Source: Planctomycetota bacterium (GTDB lineage: Bacteria; Planctomycetota; UBA1135; GCA-002686595). Taken from it: 64,000 bases of DNA. The stretch is from positions 91,046 through 155,045 of the forward strand of contig JACKHT010000006.1 in NCBI GenBank assembly GCA_020638855.1. Reading direction: 5' to 3'. Below are positions 54,582 to 63,859 of this stretch, one piece after another. A program made the position numbers and the translations under genes. The notes under the pieces were generated by a model. It saw nothing but the letters and a program-made list of their open reading frames with translations. It was not told the DNA's origin and ran no database searches. Position 1 is the first letter of the stretch. The number at the start of each line of letters is the position of its first letter.

Positions 54582-55891
54582 CAGCGGGCCATCCTTTCCA
54601 AAACGACCGCGCCGCCCTGTCCACCACCGATGCACAGCGTGGCGAGCGTGAGTTCGTGATCACCCACCTCCAACTCGTGGGCGGCGGTGAGCAAAAGGCG
54701 CGTGCCGGTGGCACCCACCGGGTGCCCCAGGGCGATGGCACCCCCATTCTTGTTGGTTTTGGCCAAGTCGAGCTCGCCCACGGCTTGGTCGCGACCCAGT
54801 TCGCGCTGGGCGAAGCTGCGGCTTTCGAAGGCGCGCTTGCAGGCGATCACTTGCACCGCAAAGGCTTCGTTGAGTTCGATCGCGCCGATGTCGGCCAGGG
54901 TGCAGCCGGCCGCATCGAGCGCCTTGGCGGTGGCGTACACCGGGCCCAAGCCCATGCGACGCGGGTCGAGCCCGGCCCAGGCAAAACTGCGGATGCGCGC
55001 CAGGGGCTTGAGGCCCAGGGCTTCCGCCCGGTCTTGCGTCGTCACGATCAGCGCGCTGGCGCCGTCGGTGATCCCGCAGGCGTTCCCCACGGTGACCACC
55101 CCATCGGGCTTCTCGAAGTAGGGGCGCATCTTGGCCAGGGCCCCCACGCTTTGGTTGTCGCGGATCGAATCGTCGTGCTCGAGCGCCGCGCCATCGCGGC
55201 CGAGCGGGTGGATCGGCAGGATTTCCCGGGCGAAGCGGCCCGCGTCGCGGGCGCGGCGGGCGCGTTGGTGGCTTTCGGTGGCGTATTGGTCGGCTTCTTC
55301 GCGGGTGACCGAGAAGTCGCGGGCGATGACCTCGGCGGTTTGGCCCATCAAGAGCCCACAGGTGGGGTCCATCAGGCCTTCCATGAGCGACACGCGCGGC
55401 TTGAGGAAGGAGGGCCGGAACGAGGCCAAGGCTCCCAGGCGTTGACCGAGGCTGCGCGCCGACATCAGCCGCGCGAACAATTGGGTCATCTTGGGGCCGT
55501 AGATGAGCGGGTATTGGCTCATCACTTCGACCCCGATCGCCAAGTACAGGTCGCCTTGCCCGGCCTGGATCGAGGCGACCGCGCTGGTCACGGCCTCGAT
55601 GCCGCTGGCGCAGTTGCGCGCCACCGTGCGCGCGGGAACGTGATCGGGGACCCCCGCGCGGATGGCCATCACGCGCGCTACGTTGGCTTCGTCATGCGGC
55701 GGGCCCACGCAGCCGGCGATGACCTCGTTCAGGTACTTGGGGTCCAACCCCGTGCGCGCCAGCAACTCGCGGGCGATGCGGGCCCCCAAATGGCCGGCGT
55801 CCTCGCGCTGGAACGCACCTCCGGCCCGCGCCCAGGGGGTACGCAGACCGGCAGCCAGCACGATCGGGGGTCCGTCGTTTCGAGGGTTCAT
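54581..55891 (-). CDS. fadI: acetyl-CoA C-acyltransferase (FadI-like thiolase)
   Basis: A 436-residue thiolase, the length of FadI, that cleaves 3-ketoacyl-CoA in the last step of beta-oxidation. The nucleophile is Cys94 (ARNCASGIEAVTSAV). GNACGITDGASALIV, ELNEAFAVQVIACKRA, ALGHPVGATGTRLLL with the catalytic His and the second Cys in ATLCIGGGQGGAV are all present. It is the first gene of the pair with the FadJ-like enzyme, forming the usual multienzyme complex. Family knowledge indicates a cytoplasmic location. Confidence 0.94.
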   Translation of the reverse strand: MNPRNDGPPIVLAAGLRTPWARAGGAFQREDAGHLGARIARELLARTGLDPKYLNEVIAGCVGPPHDEANVARVMAIRAGVPDHVPARTVARNCASGIEAVTSAVASIQAGQGDLYLAIGVEVMSQYPLIYGPKMTQLFARLMSARSLGQRLGALASFRPSFLKPRVSLMEGLMDPTCGLLMGQTAEVIARDFSVTREEADQYATESHQRARRARDAGRFAREILPIHPLGRDGAALEHDDSIRDNQSVGALAKMRPYFEKPDGVVTVGNACGITDGASALIVTTQDRAEALGLKPLARIRSFAWAGLDPRRMGLGPVYATAKALDAAGCTLADIGAIELNEAFAVQVIACKRAFESRSFAQRELGRDQAVGELDLAKTNKNGGAIALGHPVGATGTRLLLTAAHELEVGDHELTLATLCIGGGQGGAVVLERMAR

Positions 55892-56289
55892 GGATGTCCT
55901 TGGGGCGGACCGGCGCCATTTACCAGTCCTCTCCCCGGCCTTGGGATGCCGAGCGCAAGCGCCGGCGGCCTCCCTTTGGGCGTCCTACCGGGTTCGGGTT
56001 GGGGAACCGGGCAGAATCCGCCTGCTGGATCTTTCGGTGGTTTGCCGGCTTCCTGGTGCGGGGTTTTGGGAAAGATTGATCGACGCGAGTGGGTGCACCT
56101 TCCTGGCTGGAGTCCGCTCGCGATGGGTACGGGAGGCGTCGGGCCGGCTCGACTTGCCGCATTGGGTGCTGGCATGGGAATTCGCAACCGTCGAGGCTCG
56201 AGACCTGGACTACTCAATTGCGATTTCCTTCTAGAAACAGGCCATCGGGTCGATGATCCATCTTCGACTGCGCATCTGCGCCTCGCACC
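55892..56289. other. divergent intergenic region of the fad genes
   Basis: The 398-bp gap separates the fadI/fadJ pair from fadE and must hold both promoters. Open frames in it look non-coding. I could not recognise a FadR- or PsrA-like operator, repeat or RNA. Confidence 0.4.
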
Positions 56290-58791
56290 ATGGCCCTTGA
56301 TTGGGCCCTACGACTGGATTTCTCCATGAGCGGCTTCCTCCTTCACTATCCCTGGATCGGGTTTCCGGCCCTCCTCATCGCTTTTCTGATCCTCGGATAC
56401 ACCGCGGCTCCCTATTGGGCCTTTGCCGTGCTGGGCATGATCAAGGTCATCGGCCTGGGGTTCGGCTGGATTCCGTGCACGATCCTCGGCGCCATCCTGG
56501 CGCTGCTGGGATTCCCGGCCACGCGCCAAGCGATCTTCACCGGACCGGTGCTCAAGCTGCTGGTCAAGATGAAGTTCCTGCCCGAGATTTCGCAGACCGA
56601 ACGCGAAGCCTTGGAAGCGGGCACCGTGTGGGCCGACGCCGAGTTGTTCTCGGGCAAACCCAATTGGGAACGGCTGGTAGGCGAGGCCTACCCCGGACTG
56701 AACGAGGCCGAACAGGCGTTCCTCGACGGACCGGCGGAAACCGTATGCCGCATGACGAACGACTGGCAGGTCTGGAAGGAACGCGACCTGCCCGCGGAGG
56801 TTTGGGAGTACCTCAAGCGCGAAAAATTCTTCGGGATGATCATTCCCAAGGAGTACGGCGGGTTGGGTCTTTCGGGTTCGGCCAACAGCGCGGTGGTGGC
56901 CAAACTTTCGTCGCATTCGAGCCCGCTGGGCATCACCGTGATGGTGCCGAACTCGCTGGGTCCGGCGGAGTTGCTCTTGCACTACGGCACCGATGCACAG
57001 AAGGACTACTACCTGCCGCGTTTGGCGGACGGACGCGAAATCCCGTGCTTTGCCTTGACCGAGCCCGCCGCGGGCTCGGATGCGGGCGCGATCCAAGCCA
57101 ACGGCGAGGTTTTCCTGGGCGACGACGGCTCGTTGCTGATCCGCCTCAACTGGAACAAGCGCTACATCACCCTGGCAGCGGTTTCCACGCTCTTGGGCTT
57201 GGCCTTCAAACTCCGCGACCCGAACAACCTCCTCGGCAAGGGCACCGATTTGGGGGTCACCTGTGCCCTGGTTCCCACCAACCTACAGGGTGTGGTACTG
57301 GGACGGCGGCATGACCCCATGGGCGTGCCCTTCTTCAACTGCCCCACCCAAGGCCACGACGTGGTGGTTTCGATCGACGCCATCATCGGCGGGCGCGAAA
57401 AGGCGGGCCGCGGCTGGTTGATGCTGATGGAGTCGCTCGCGGCCGGACGCGGCATTTCGCTGCCGGCTTCGTCGACCGCGGGCGCCCACATGGCGGCGCG
57501 CGTGGCCGGGGCCTATGCGGCCATCCGCAAGCAATTTGGAATGCCGATCGGCAAGTTCGAAGGCATCGTCGAGCCCCTGGCGCGCATCGCGGGCCGGGCC
57601 TACCTGCTCGAAGCCGCGCGGCGCTACACCCTGGGCGCGATCGACAGCGGCGCCAAGCCGGCCGTGGTGACCGCCATGGCCAAGTACAACTTCACCGAAC
57701 AATCGCGCCAATCGATCAACGATGCGATGGACATCGTGGGCGGTGCGGGCATTTCGCTGGGGCCGCGCAACCTGTTGGCCCACGCCTACATGAGCCTGCC
57801 GATCGGCATCACGGTGGAAGGTGCGAACATTCTGACGCGTACGCTGGTGATCTTTGGTCAGGGCGCGATCCGTTGTCACCCCTACGCCTACAAGGAAATG
57901 GGCGCCATCGCCGCGCGCGATGTGCCCGCGTTCGACAAGGCCTTCACGGGACACATCGGTCACGTGGTGCGCAACACCTGCCGCAGCATCGTGCTCAGCC
58001 TAAGCCGCGGTAACTTTGCGGTTTCGCCGGTCAGTGGGCCCGCTGCGCGCTACTACCGCAAGCTTTCGTGGGCCTCAGCGAGCTTTGCCACCATGGCGGA
58101 CGTGGCCATGGGGGTCTACGGTGGCAACCTTAAGCGCCGCGAGGCCTTGACCGGCCGCTTTGCGGACGTGTTCTCGTGGATGTACCTGGGCAACGCCGTG
58201 CTCAAACGCTTCGAAGCCGAAGGCCGCCGGCCCGAGGACCTGCCCTTCCTGCGCTGGTCGATGGACTACACGCTTTTCCACATCCAACAGGGCTTCGACG
58301 GCATCTTCCGCAACTTCGACGCGCCGCTAGTCGGTTGGTTCTTCCGGGGCCCGATCGCGCTTTGGTCGCGCTTCCAATCGATCGGGTCGTACCCGCGCGA
58401 CAAGGATGGGGCCGAATTGGCGGTGGTGCTCCAGACCCCTGGGGCCCTGCGCGACCGCATCACCTCGACGATCTTCCGCGGAGAAGTCGAAGGCAACGCC
58501 TTGCACGAGTTGGAGCATGCCTTCCGCCTGTGCCACGAAGCCGACGAGGTCATCCACAAGCTCAAGGCCGCCATCCGCGCTGGCAAACTTCCACGCGAGA
58601 AGCCCATGGCCGTAGCCCAGCAGGCCAAGGAGCAAGGCATCCTCACCGCAGCCGAATTCCAGCTGCTGCACGACGCCGAAGTGGCACGCGACGACCGCAT
58701 CCAGGTCGATAGCTATACGCTTGAGGAGTACAAGGCTAGCGCGGTGACCACCGAAGTCCCGGCCCACCCCGGCGAGATCTACACCTACTAG
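56290..58791 (+). CDS. fadE: acyl-CoA dehydrogenase (FadE-type)
   Basis: An 833-residue membrane-associated acyl-CoA dehydrogenase, close to the usual FadE size. Two or three membrane helices lie at the N-terminus (FPALLIAFLILGYTAA, AFAVLGMIKVIGLGFGW). The FAD-enzyme core has FGMIIPKEYGGLGLSGSANS, CFALTEPAAGSDAGAIQANG and MDIVGGAGISLGPRNLLAHA, and the C-terminal FadE-specific region follows (LPFLRWSMDYTLFHIQQGFD). It performs the first oxidation of beta-oxidation. ATG 56290 or ATG 56326 may be the start. A terminator follows 30 bp after the stop. Confidence 0.93.
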   Translation: MALDWALRLDFSMSGFLLHYPWIGFPALLIAFLILGYTAAPYWAFAVLGMIKVIGLGFGWIPCTILGAILALLGFPATRQAIFTGPVLKLLVKMKFLPEISQTEREALEAGTVWADAELFSGKPNWERLVGEAYPGLNEAEQAFLDGPAETVCRMTNDWQVWKERDLPAEVWEYLKREKFFGMIIPKEYGGLGLSGSANSAVVAKLSSHSSPLGITVMVPNSLGPAELLLHYGTDAQKDYYLPRLADGREIPCFALTEPAAGSDAGAIQANGEVFLGDDGSLLIRLNWNKRYITLAAVSTLLGLAFKLRDPNNLLGKGTDLGVTCALVPTNLQGVVLGRRHDPMGVPFFNCPTQGHDVVVSIDAIIGGREKAGRGWLMLMESLAAGRGISLPASSTAGAHMAARVAGAYAAIRKQFGMPIGKFEGIVEPLARIAGRAYLLEAARRYTLGAIDSGAKPAVVTAMAKYNFTEQSRQSINDAMDIVGGAGISLGPRNLLAHAYMSLPIGITVEGANILTRTLVIFGQGAIRCHPYAYKEMGAIAARDVPAFDKAFTGHIGHVVRNTCRSIVLSLSRGNFAVSPVSGPAARYYRKLSWASASFATMADVAMGVYGGNLKRREALTGRFADVFSWMYLGNAVLKRFEAEGRRPEDLPFLRWSMDYTLFHIQQGFDGIFRNFDAPLVGWFFRGPIALWSRFQSIGSYPRDKDGAELAVVLQTPGALRDRITSTIFRGEVEGNALHELEHAFRLCHEADEVIHKLKAAIRAGKLPREKPMAVAQQAKEQGILTAAEFQLLHDAEVARDDRIQVDSYTLEEYKASAVTTEVPAHPGEIYTY

Positions 58792-58818
58792 AGAACGAAG
58801 CTCACTAGGAGTTTGAGG

Positions 58819-58859
58819 GCCGCCTCTCCGTCGCGAACGGGGGGGCGGCTTCAATTTTT
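58819..58859 (+). terminator. intrinsic terminator of fadE
   Basis: A 13-bp stem (58819-58831 with 58837-58849, two G-U pairs) and a five-base loop CGCGA are followed by TTCAATTTTT. Confidence 0.82.
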
Positions 58860-59050
58860 GGGATTTGGATGGACCCGCCCGTGCCCTTGGCTGGTTTGCG
58901 TCGGTCGGTTTCGAATGGCATTCCGAGGGCCGCCATCGGGTGCGGGAAACTCGACCTGGCAGCAGAAGCGGATGCCTCCCCTGTCGGAGAATGCGCCCGT
59001 GGGGTACGCTAAGGAGCCTCGCCCTTAGGGTCGCGTCCCTTACGAAGCCC

Positions 59051-59854
59051 ATGTCGCAACTACGCCTTGCAGGTTCAGCCTGCCTCCTGCTCCTGTCCAG
59101 TGTTCTGGGCTCTTCCTGCGCCTCGATCAGCGATCCGGAAGCGGTCTGGCCGGAAGACTCCACGGGCCAATACCAACTGGCCGTTTCCACGGGCTGGGCG
59201 GCGGCCCAGGCCGACGTGGAGCTGAAGAACGGAACCGGTCCCTTGTCGAACCCGGCGCTGGGCGGCAACCCCAACGGCGCCTCCACCACCGACCTCGAAC
59301 CGGTGTTCGGCTTGGGGGTGCGTTTGATGTACTACGTCGAGAACAACTGGGCCATCGGGACCATCATCGAGCATCGCATCTTCGATCCCAAGACGACGCG
59401 CCCGCTCAACGCGGACGTGGACATCGACGCGTTTGGCACCGATCACTTCATCTTCGACGTGCGCTACGTGGCCGACCCGATCGGTCAAAGCAAGCGCTGG
59501 CGGCCCTACGTGGCGTTCCAGTTGGGCTACGTCCCCGGAATCAAAGCCGACGGAACCGTCGACTACGGCAATGCCTTTGCGGGCATCGGCCAGCCCAACG
59601 TGATGGAGAACATCTCGCTCGATGGCGATCGCTTCTTTACGGCGGGAGCCTTGGTGGGCGCTTCGTACTTGCTACGCGAGGGCTTGTCCTTGGACTTTGC
59701 GCTGTTCTATGAGAAGGCGCTGGAACCGTCCTCGGGCAAGTTGCGCCTGAACCCCGTCCCCGGAGCGCCGGTGGTGGGCAGCGAGTCCACCTACGATGGC
59801 AGTCTCAAGGAAGAAGGCCTGTACGGCACAATCGGCCTCTCCTGGTACTTCTGA
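59051..59854 (+). CDS. outer-membrane beta-barrel lipoprotein
   Basis: A 267-residue protein from ATG 59051. The N-terminus LAGSACLLLLSSVLGSSC ends in a likely lipobox Cys. The chain is strand-rich: YQLAVSTGWAAAQADVELK, FGLGVRLMYYVENNWAIGTI, RPYVAFQLGYVPGIKADG and the final LYGTIGLSWYF with a C-terminal Phe. This is the pattern of small OmpW- or OmpA-barrel-like proteins. It lies between fadE and fadD, so a role in lipid uptake is possible but not shown. Confidence 0.75.
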   Translation: MSQLRLAGSACLLLLSSVLGSSCASISDPEAVWPEDSTGQYQLAVSTGWAAAQADVELKNGTGPLSNPALGGNPNGASTTDLEPVFGLGVRLMYYVENNWAIGTIIEHRIFDPKTTRPLNADVDIDAFGTDHFIFDVRYVADPIGQSKRWRPYVAFQLGYVPGIKADGTVDYGNAFAGIGQPNVMENISLDGDRFFTAGALVGASYLLREGLSLDFALFYEKALEPSSGKLRLNPVPGAPVVGSESTYDGSLKEEGLYGTIGLSWYF

Positions 59855-59908
59855 TTCTGGCTACTGCGTGAGTTTGGCTGCTTCGGCTTGGGACGCAGGC
59901 AAGAGGCA

Positions 59909-61600
59909 TCAGTCGTCGATGCTTTGCTTCTCTTCCATGGCGCGTAGTTCACGCCGCAGGGTCTTGAGCACGCTGCTCTTGGGCAATTCGTCCAGGAAGC
60001 GGACGTGTTGGGGCACCTTGTAGCGCGCGAGGTTCTCGCGGCAATATTCGATGACCTCCTCGGAAGTCATGGTCTCGCCAGGACGCAGCACGACGAAGGA
60101 CTTGACGGCTTCCCCGCGCTTGGCATCGGCAACCCCGATGGTGGCCGCCTCGAGGATCTTGGGGTGGGCCATCAACACGCCGTCGACCTCGTCGGGATAG
60201 ACCTTCATGCCCGAGCAGTTGATCATGTCCTTCTTGCGGCCGACGATGCGCAGGAAGCCATCCTCGTCCATGGTGGCGAGGTCCCCGGTGTACATGTATC
60301 CATCGCGCAAGGAGTGGGCGGTTTCGTCGTCGCGCTGCCAATAGCCGCGCATGACCTGGGGGCCCTTGACGATCAACTCGCCTTCGACCCCAAGCGGCAT
60401 GTCGGTCAAGCCGTCCTCCATGTCCACGATACGGATGTTGGTATCGGGCAGGGGGATGCCCACCGAGCCGATCTTGCGCAGGCCTTGCACTGGGTTGGCG
60501 CTTGCCACGGGCGAAGTCTCGCTCATCCCGAAGCCCTCGATGATGCGCGCACCGGTGCGCGCTTCGAAGTCCTTCAACACGCTGTCCGAGATCGGCGCGG
60601 AGCCTGAAAAGCAATCGGTGAGCGAGGTCAAGTCGTAGCCTTCGATGCCCTTGAGGTGGATCAGGGCGTTGAACATGGCCGGCACCGCCGGGAACAAATT
60701 GACGCGGTGCTTGGCGAGTTGGGCTGCCAGCGTCTTCATGTCGCGCGGGTTGGGAACCAGAACCTGGGTCATACCCACTTGGACCGAAAGCCCCATGCAC
60801 ACGGTCAGCCCAAACACATGGAAGAGCGGCAGCGCCGTCATCATGACCTTGTCGCCATTCTCCAGCCCGGTGAACCAGGCCTCCATTTGCTGGATGTTGC
60901 AGGAAAGGTTGCGGTGGGTCAGGGTCGCGCCCTTCGACACGCCGGTGGTTCCGCCGGTGTATTGCAGGAGCGCCACATCGTCCATGCCGATTGTGGGGCG
61001 CGGCGGCTGGCCGTTCGACTTGGCCAAGAGCGGCTTGTAGAGGTGTACGGTGTCGCTAGGCCGGACTTTGGCCCAGGTTGCGGGCTTTGCGTGCTTGAGC
61101 TTCCACTTGGCCAACCAGGAGATCGGGAAGGGGAAGTAGTCCGGAATCGAAGCCAGGATGTACTGCTTGGGGTTGAGTTCGTGGCGATGTTCGCGCAACA
61201 GTTGGTCCCAAACGAAGTCGGCGGTGATGGCCACCTGCACATCGGCATCCTTCCATTGGTGCTGGACCTCGCGCAGGGTGTAAAGCGGGTTCGTCATGAC
61301 GACGATGGCCCCCAGCGACAGCGCCGCATAGAACGCGATCACCGTCTGCGGCAAATTGGGCAACTGAATCGCGACACGCTGCCCGGGGCGCACTCCCAAA
61401 CCGTCCAGGGCACAGGCCAACCGTCGAACCTCCTCCCCCACCTTGGCGTAGTCCAGGTGCGTCATCAGGAACTGCAAAGCGACTCGCGAAGGGTACTTCG
61501 CGCACGAACGCTCCAACATGGCGGGCAGGGTGATGGCCTCGTAATCGATCGAACGGGGCGTGAACTCGGGGTAATGTTGGAACCAGGGCTTGTCTTGCAT
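59909..61600 (-). CDS. fadD: long-chain-fatty-acid-CoA ligase
   Basis: A 563-residue AMP-forming ligase that activates fatty acids to acyl-CoA. Motifs are LLQYTGGTTGVSKGATLTHR (ATP loop), ALPLFHVFGLTVCMGL, EGFGMSETSP, YMYTGDLATMDEDGFLRIVG with RKKDMI, and the C-terminal PKSSVLKTLRRELR carrying the catalytic Lys. In the last motif Leu replaces the usual Gly before Lys. ATG 61600 is fixed by the FadD start KPWFQHYPEFTPRSIDYEAI. The divergent acyltransferase gene starts 95 bp away. Confidence 0.94.
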   Translation of the reverse strand: MQDKPWFQHYPEFTPRSIDYEAITLPAMLERSCAKYPSRVALQFLMTHLDYAKVGEEVRRLACALDGLGVRPGQRVAIQLPNLPQTVIAFYAALSLGAIVVMTNPLYTLREVQHQWKDADVQVAITADFVWDQLLREHRHELNPKQYILASIPDYFPFPISWLAKWKLKHAKPATWAKVRPSDTVHLYKPLLAKSNGQPPRPTIGMDDVALLQYTGGTTGVSKGATLTHRNLSCNIQQMEAWFTGLENGDKVMMTALPLFHVFGLTVCMGLSVQVGMTQVLVPNPRDMKTLAAQLAKHRVNLFPAVPAMFNALIHLKGIEGYDLTSLTDCFSGSAPISDSVLKDFEARTGARIIEGFGMSETSPVASANPVQGLRKIGSVGIPLPDTNIRIVDMEDGLTDMPLGVEGELIVKGPQVMRGYWQRDDETAHSLRDGYMYTGDLATMDEDGFLRIVGRKKDMINCSGMKVYPDEVDGVLMAHPKILEAATIGVADAKRGEAVKSFVVLRPGETMTSEEVIEYCRENLARYKVPQHVRFLDELPKSSVLKTLRRELRAMEEKQSIDD

Positions 61601-61694
61601 GATGGGCACTCCAGGTATCTGCCAGCATAGCGCAGAGGCGCGCAAACCCCTTGGGCTTCCAGCGCTAGCCGGGCAGTTTCGCCGAGCTTGGGAC

Positions 61695-63077
61695 ATGCTG
61701 GGCGAGCTTGGAGGTGAAGCTTGGGGAGCGGGTCCCTACAATCGCCCCGTGCGATCCCTAGCGCTGCTCTATCCCGAATTGGTCGTCGGGACCTACTATC
61801 GGCGACTGCGGTCTGGGCCTGGAGTTCCCACTTCGGGCGGTTTGGTGATCTACACCAACCACACGAACGGATTGATCGATGGCGGCATGACGCTGTTCTT
61901 GACCGACCGCAAGCAGTCCTTTCTGGCCAAGGCGAGCCTGTTCCGGATTCCCCTGCTGTCGTGGATGATCCGCTGGGTGGGCGCGATCCCGATCTACCGG
62001 CAGAAGGATCAGGTCGACATGTCGCGCAACGAGGATTCCTTCCGGGAAGTCCACGAAGTGCTGCGCCAAGGACACGTCCTCGTGATCTACCCCGAGGGGG
62101 AATCGAGGCTGGGTTGGCGGTTGCGGCCCTTCAAGACCGGCGCGGCACGCATGGTGCTAGGTGCCGAACAGGAGGCGTTGGCGCCGGGTTCGATTCGCAT
62201 GTTACCGGTCCTCTTGCTCTACGAAGAACAGGAGACGTTTCTTTCGCGGGCGCACCTTTGGACGGGAGAGCCCTTCGATGCGGGGGAATTCTTGGACCTC
62301 TACGCGCTCGACGAGCGCGAAGCGGTGCGTGGTTTGACCGCGGAAATGCAGCGGCGCTTGGAGTCGATGACCATTCCCGTGGGCGACTCGACGACGTTCC
62401 AAGGACTGGTCGAACTGGATCGCATGCTTGCCGGTGGGCCCGAACAAGCCCCGGCAAGGTTGCATGCCTTGGGGCTCCAGCTCCAGGCGTTGACTCGCGA
62501 ACAGCCGGCCTTGGCGCATGAATTGGTGGAGCGCGCACGCACGCTCGGAACGGGCTTGGCCCGCCTAGGACTGGAAGGCTACGACTTGGTGGAAGGTGGC
62601 TTGCGGCGCGGCCTCTCGCTTAGGGCGCAGGCCTTGGCGACGTTGCTGCTGGCCCTGCCCCTGGCGGTCGTCTGGGGGCCACCGGTTGCGTTGGCGCGCA
62701 GCGTTGCATGGATTGGGCGCAGCACCGCGGACAAGCTGGTCACGGTCTCGGTGATTGGGTCTTCGGTGTTGGTCCCGCTTTGGTGGGCCGGGTTGGCCGT
62801 TTGGGGTCGAGTTCCGGGACATTTGGGCATTCGTTGCGGCTTGGTAGGGTGCTTGGGACTATTGGGCCTGAACGCAATTCGAAATGCGGGAAGGCCTCGA
62901 CCCATTCGGAGGGCTTGGACCCTGTTGGGCCTCCAGGGCCACCGCAAGGCTGTCGATAGCCTTTGGAACCAGAAACGGTCGCTTTGCCAGGCTTGGCAAG
63001 AGGCCGTATGGAATCCTGCGGTCCGCATTCCGTTCGAAGCCCCTCGACCTGCCACCGCCCCCCCTTTCCAACCTTGA
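61695..63077 (+). CDS. glycerol-phosphate acyltransferase-like protein (PlsC superfamily, SCT1-like)
   Basis: A 460-residue membrane protein from ATG 61695 (GTG 61749 is possible). The acyltransferase part has YTNHTNGLIDGGMTLF, in which His and Asp are five residues apart, RIPLLSWMIRWVGAIPIYRQ, and VIYPEGESRLGWRLRPFKTG. This spacing and text fit the SCT1/Gat-like lysophospholipid acyltransferases better than PlsC, which has HX4D. Two or three helices follow (LATLLLALPLAVVWGPPVAL, LVTVSVIGSSVLVPLWWAGL). It would acylate glycerol-phosphate or lysolipids. It is coupled to the next gene by a 2-bp gap. Confidence 0.8.
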   Translation: MLGELGGEAWGAGPYNRPVRSLALLYPELVVGTYYRRLRSGPGVPTSGGLVIYTNHTNGLIDGGMTLFLTDRKQSFLAKASLFRIPLLSWMIRWVGAIPIYRQKDQVDMSRNEDSFREVHEVLRQGHVLVIYPEGESRLGWRLRPFKTGAARMVLGAEQEALAPGSIRMLPVLLLYEEQETFLSRAHLWTGEPFDAGEFLDLYALDEREAVRGLTAEMQRRLESMTIPVGDSTTFQGLVELDRMLAGGPEQAPARLHALGLQLQALTREQPALAHELVERARTLGTGLARLGLEGYDLVEGGLRRGLSLRAQALATLLLALPLAVVWGPPVALARSVAWIGRSTADKLVTVSVIGSSVLVPLWWAGLAVWGRVPGHLGIRCGLVGCLGLLGLNAIRNAGRPRPIRRAWTLLGLQGHRKAVDSLWNQKRSLCQAWQEAVWNPAVRIPFEAPRPATAPPFQP

Positions 63078-63079
63078 CC

Positions 63080-63859
63080 ATGCGCTTTGCCACCTTCTTC
63101 GGGCTGCTGCTCGGATCGCTCGCCCTGCCCGCGTGCTTTGCTCCCACCATCGACGCCACGGCGCGGTGGATTCAGTTGCAGCCCAAGGGAGAAATCGGTA
63201 TCGCCGACTCGACGGTCACCACACGCAACTCGCTCGACGACTTGGGCTTGGGCAGCAAGGAAGGCATCCCGGGGGCCATGGTCGATTTCCAATGGGGCGG
63301 GCCTCACCTTTCGGTGAGCACCCAATCGGGCAGTTGGAGCGGCAGCGGCACGTTGCAAGCCGAATTCTCCAACAACGGCACTACGATTCCGATCGGGACC
63401 GACGTGGACTCCAACCTGGATTTGGCCATCCACAGCGCACTCCTCACCTGGGACTTGCTTCCCGGTGACGCAGAACTGGGCTTTGGCTTCGGGGTCGATG
63501 CGCTCGACCTGAAAGGCAGCTTCCAATCCCAAAGCTCGAGCGACCGCATCGACTTCGATGAAACCATCCCGATCCCGGTGCTCGCAATTCGCGCCAATGT
63601 GCACATCAACTCGTTCGAGTTGGGTGGATCGGCTGCGGGGTTCAAGATCAACTACAACGGCGACGACGCCCAATTCCTCGACATGGATTTGATGGCCCGC
63701 TACCACTTCATCGGTGGCTCCAGCCGGGCCTCCGGAAGCCTCTTGGTGGGTTATCGCAGTGTTTCGCTCAAAGTGAACTACGAGGGCGATTCGGGCGAGC
63801 AGGTTGATGCCGACCTCGACTTTACGGGGCCCTTCGTGGGCGCCCAGTGGAGTTTCTAG
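63080..63859 (+). CDS. outer-membrane beta-barrel lipoprotein
   Basis: A 259-residue protein with signal MRFATFFGLLLGSLALPAC; Cys19 is the likely lipidation site. The rest consists of alternating strands, for example GAMVDFQWGGPHLSVSTQSG, LLPGDAELGFGFGVDALDLK, ASGSLLVGYRSVSLKVNYEG and the end GPFVGAQWSF with C-terminal Phe. The ATG is 2 bp after the acyltransferase stop, so the two are one transcript. Function unknown. Confidence 0.75.
   Translation: MRFATFFGLLLGSLALPACFAPTIDATARWIQLQPKGEIGIADSTVTTRNSLDDLGLGSKEGIPGAMVDFQWGGPHLSVSTQSGSWSGSGTLQAEFSNNGTTIPIGTDVDSNLDLAIHSALLTWDLLPGDAELGFGFGVDALDLKGSFQSQSSSDRIDFDETIPIPVLAIRANVHINSFELGGSAAGFKINYNGDDAQFLDMDLMARYHFIGGSSRASGSLLVGYRSVSLKVNYEGDSGEQVDADLDFTGPFVGAQWSF

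Noticed and set aside
52317..54659. Plus-strand open frame of 780 codons
   Set aside because: It is antisense to the fadJ-like gene, whose motifs are unambiguous.
54410..56329. Long plus-strand open frame of 639 codons
   Set aside because: It lies opposite the fadI/fadJ-like genes and has the His/Arg/Gly-rich composition of an antisense shadow in GC-rich DNA.
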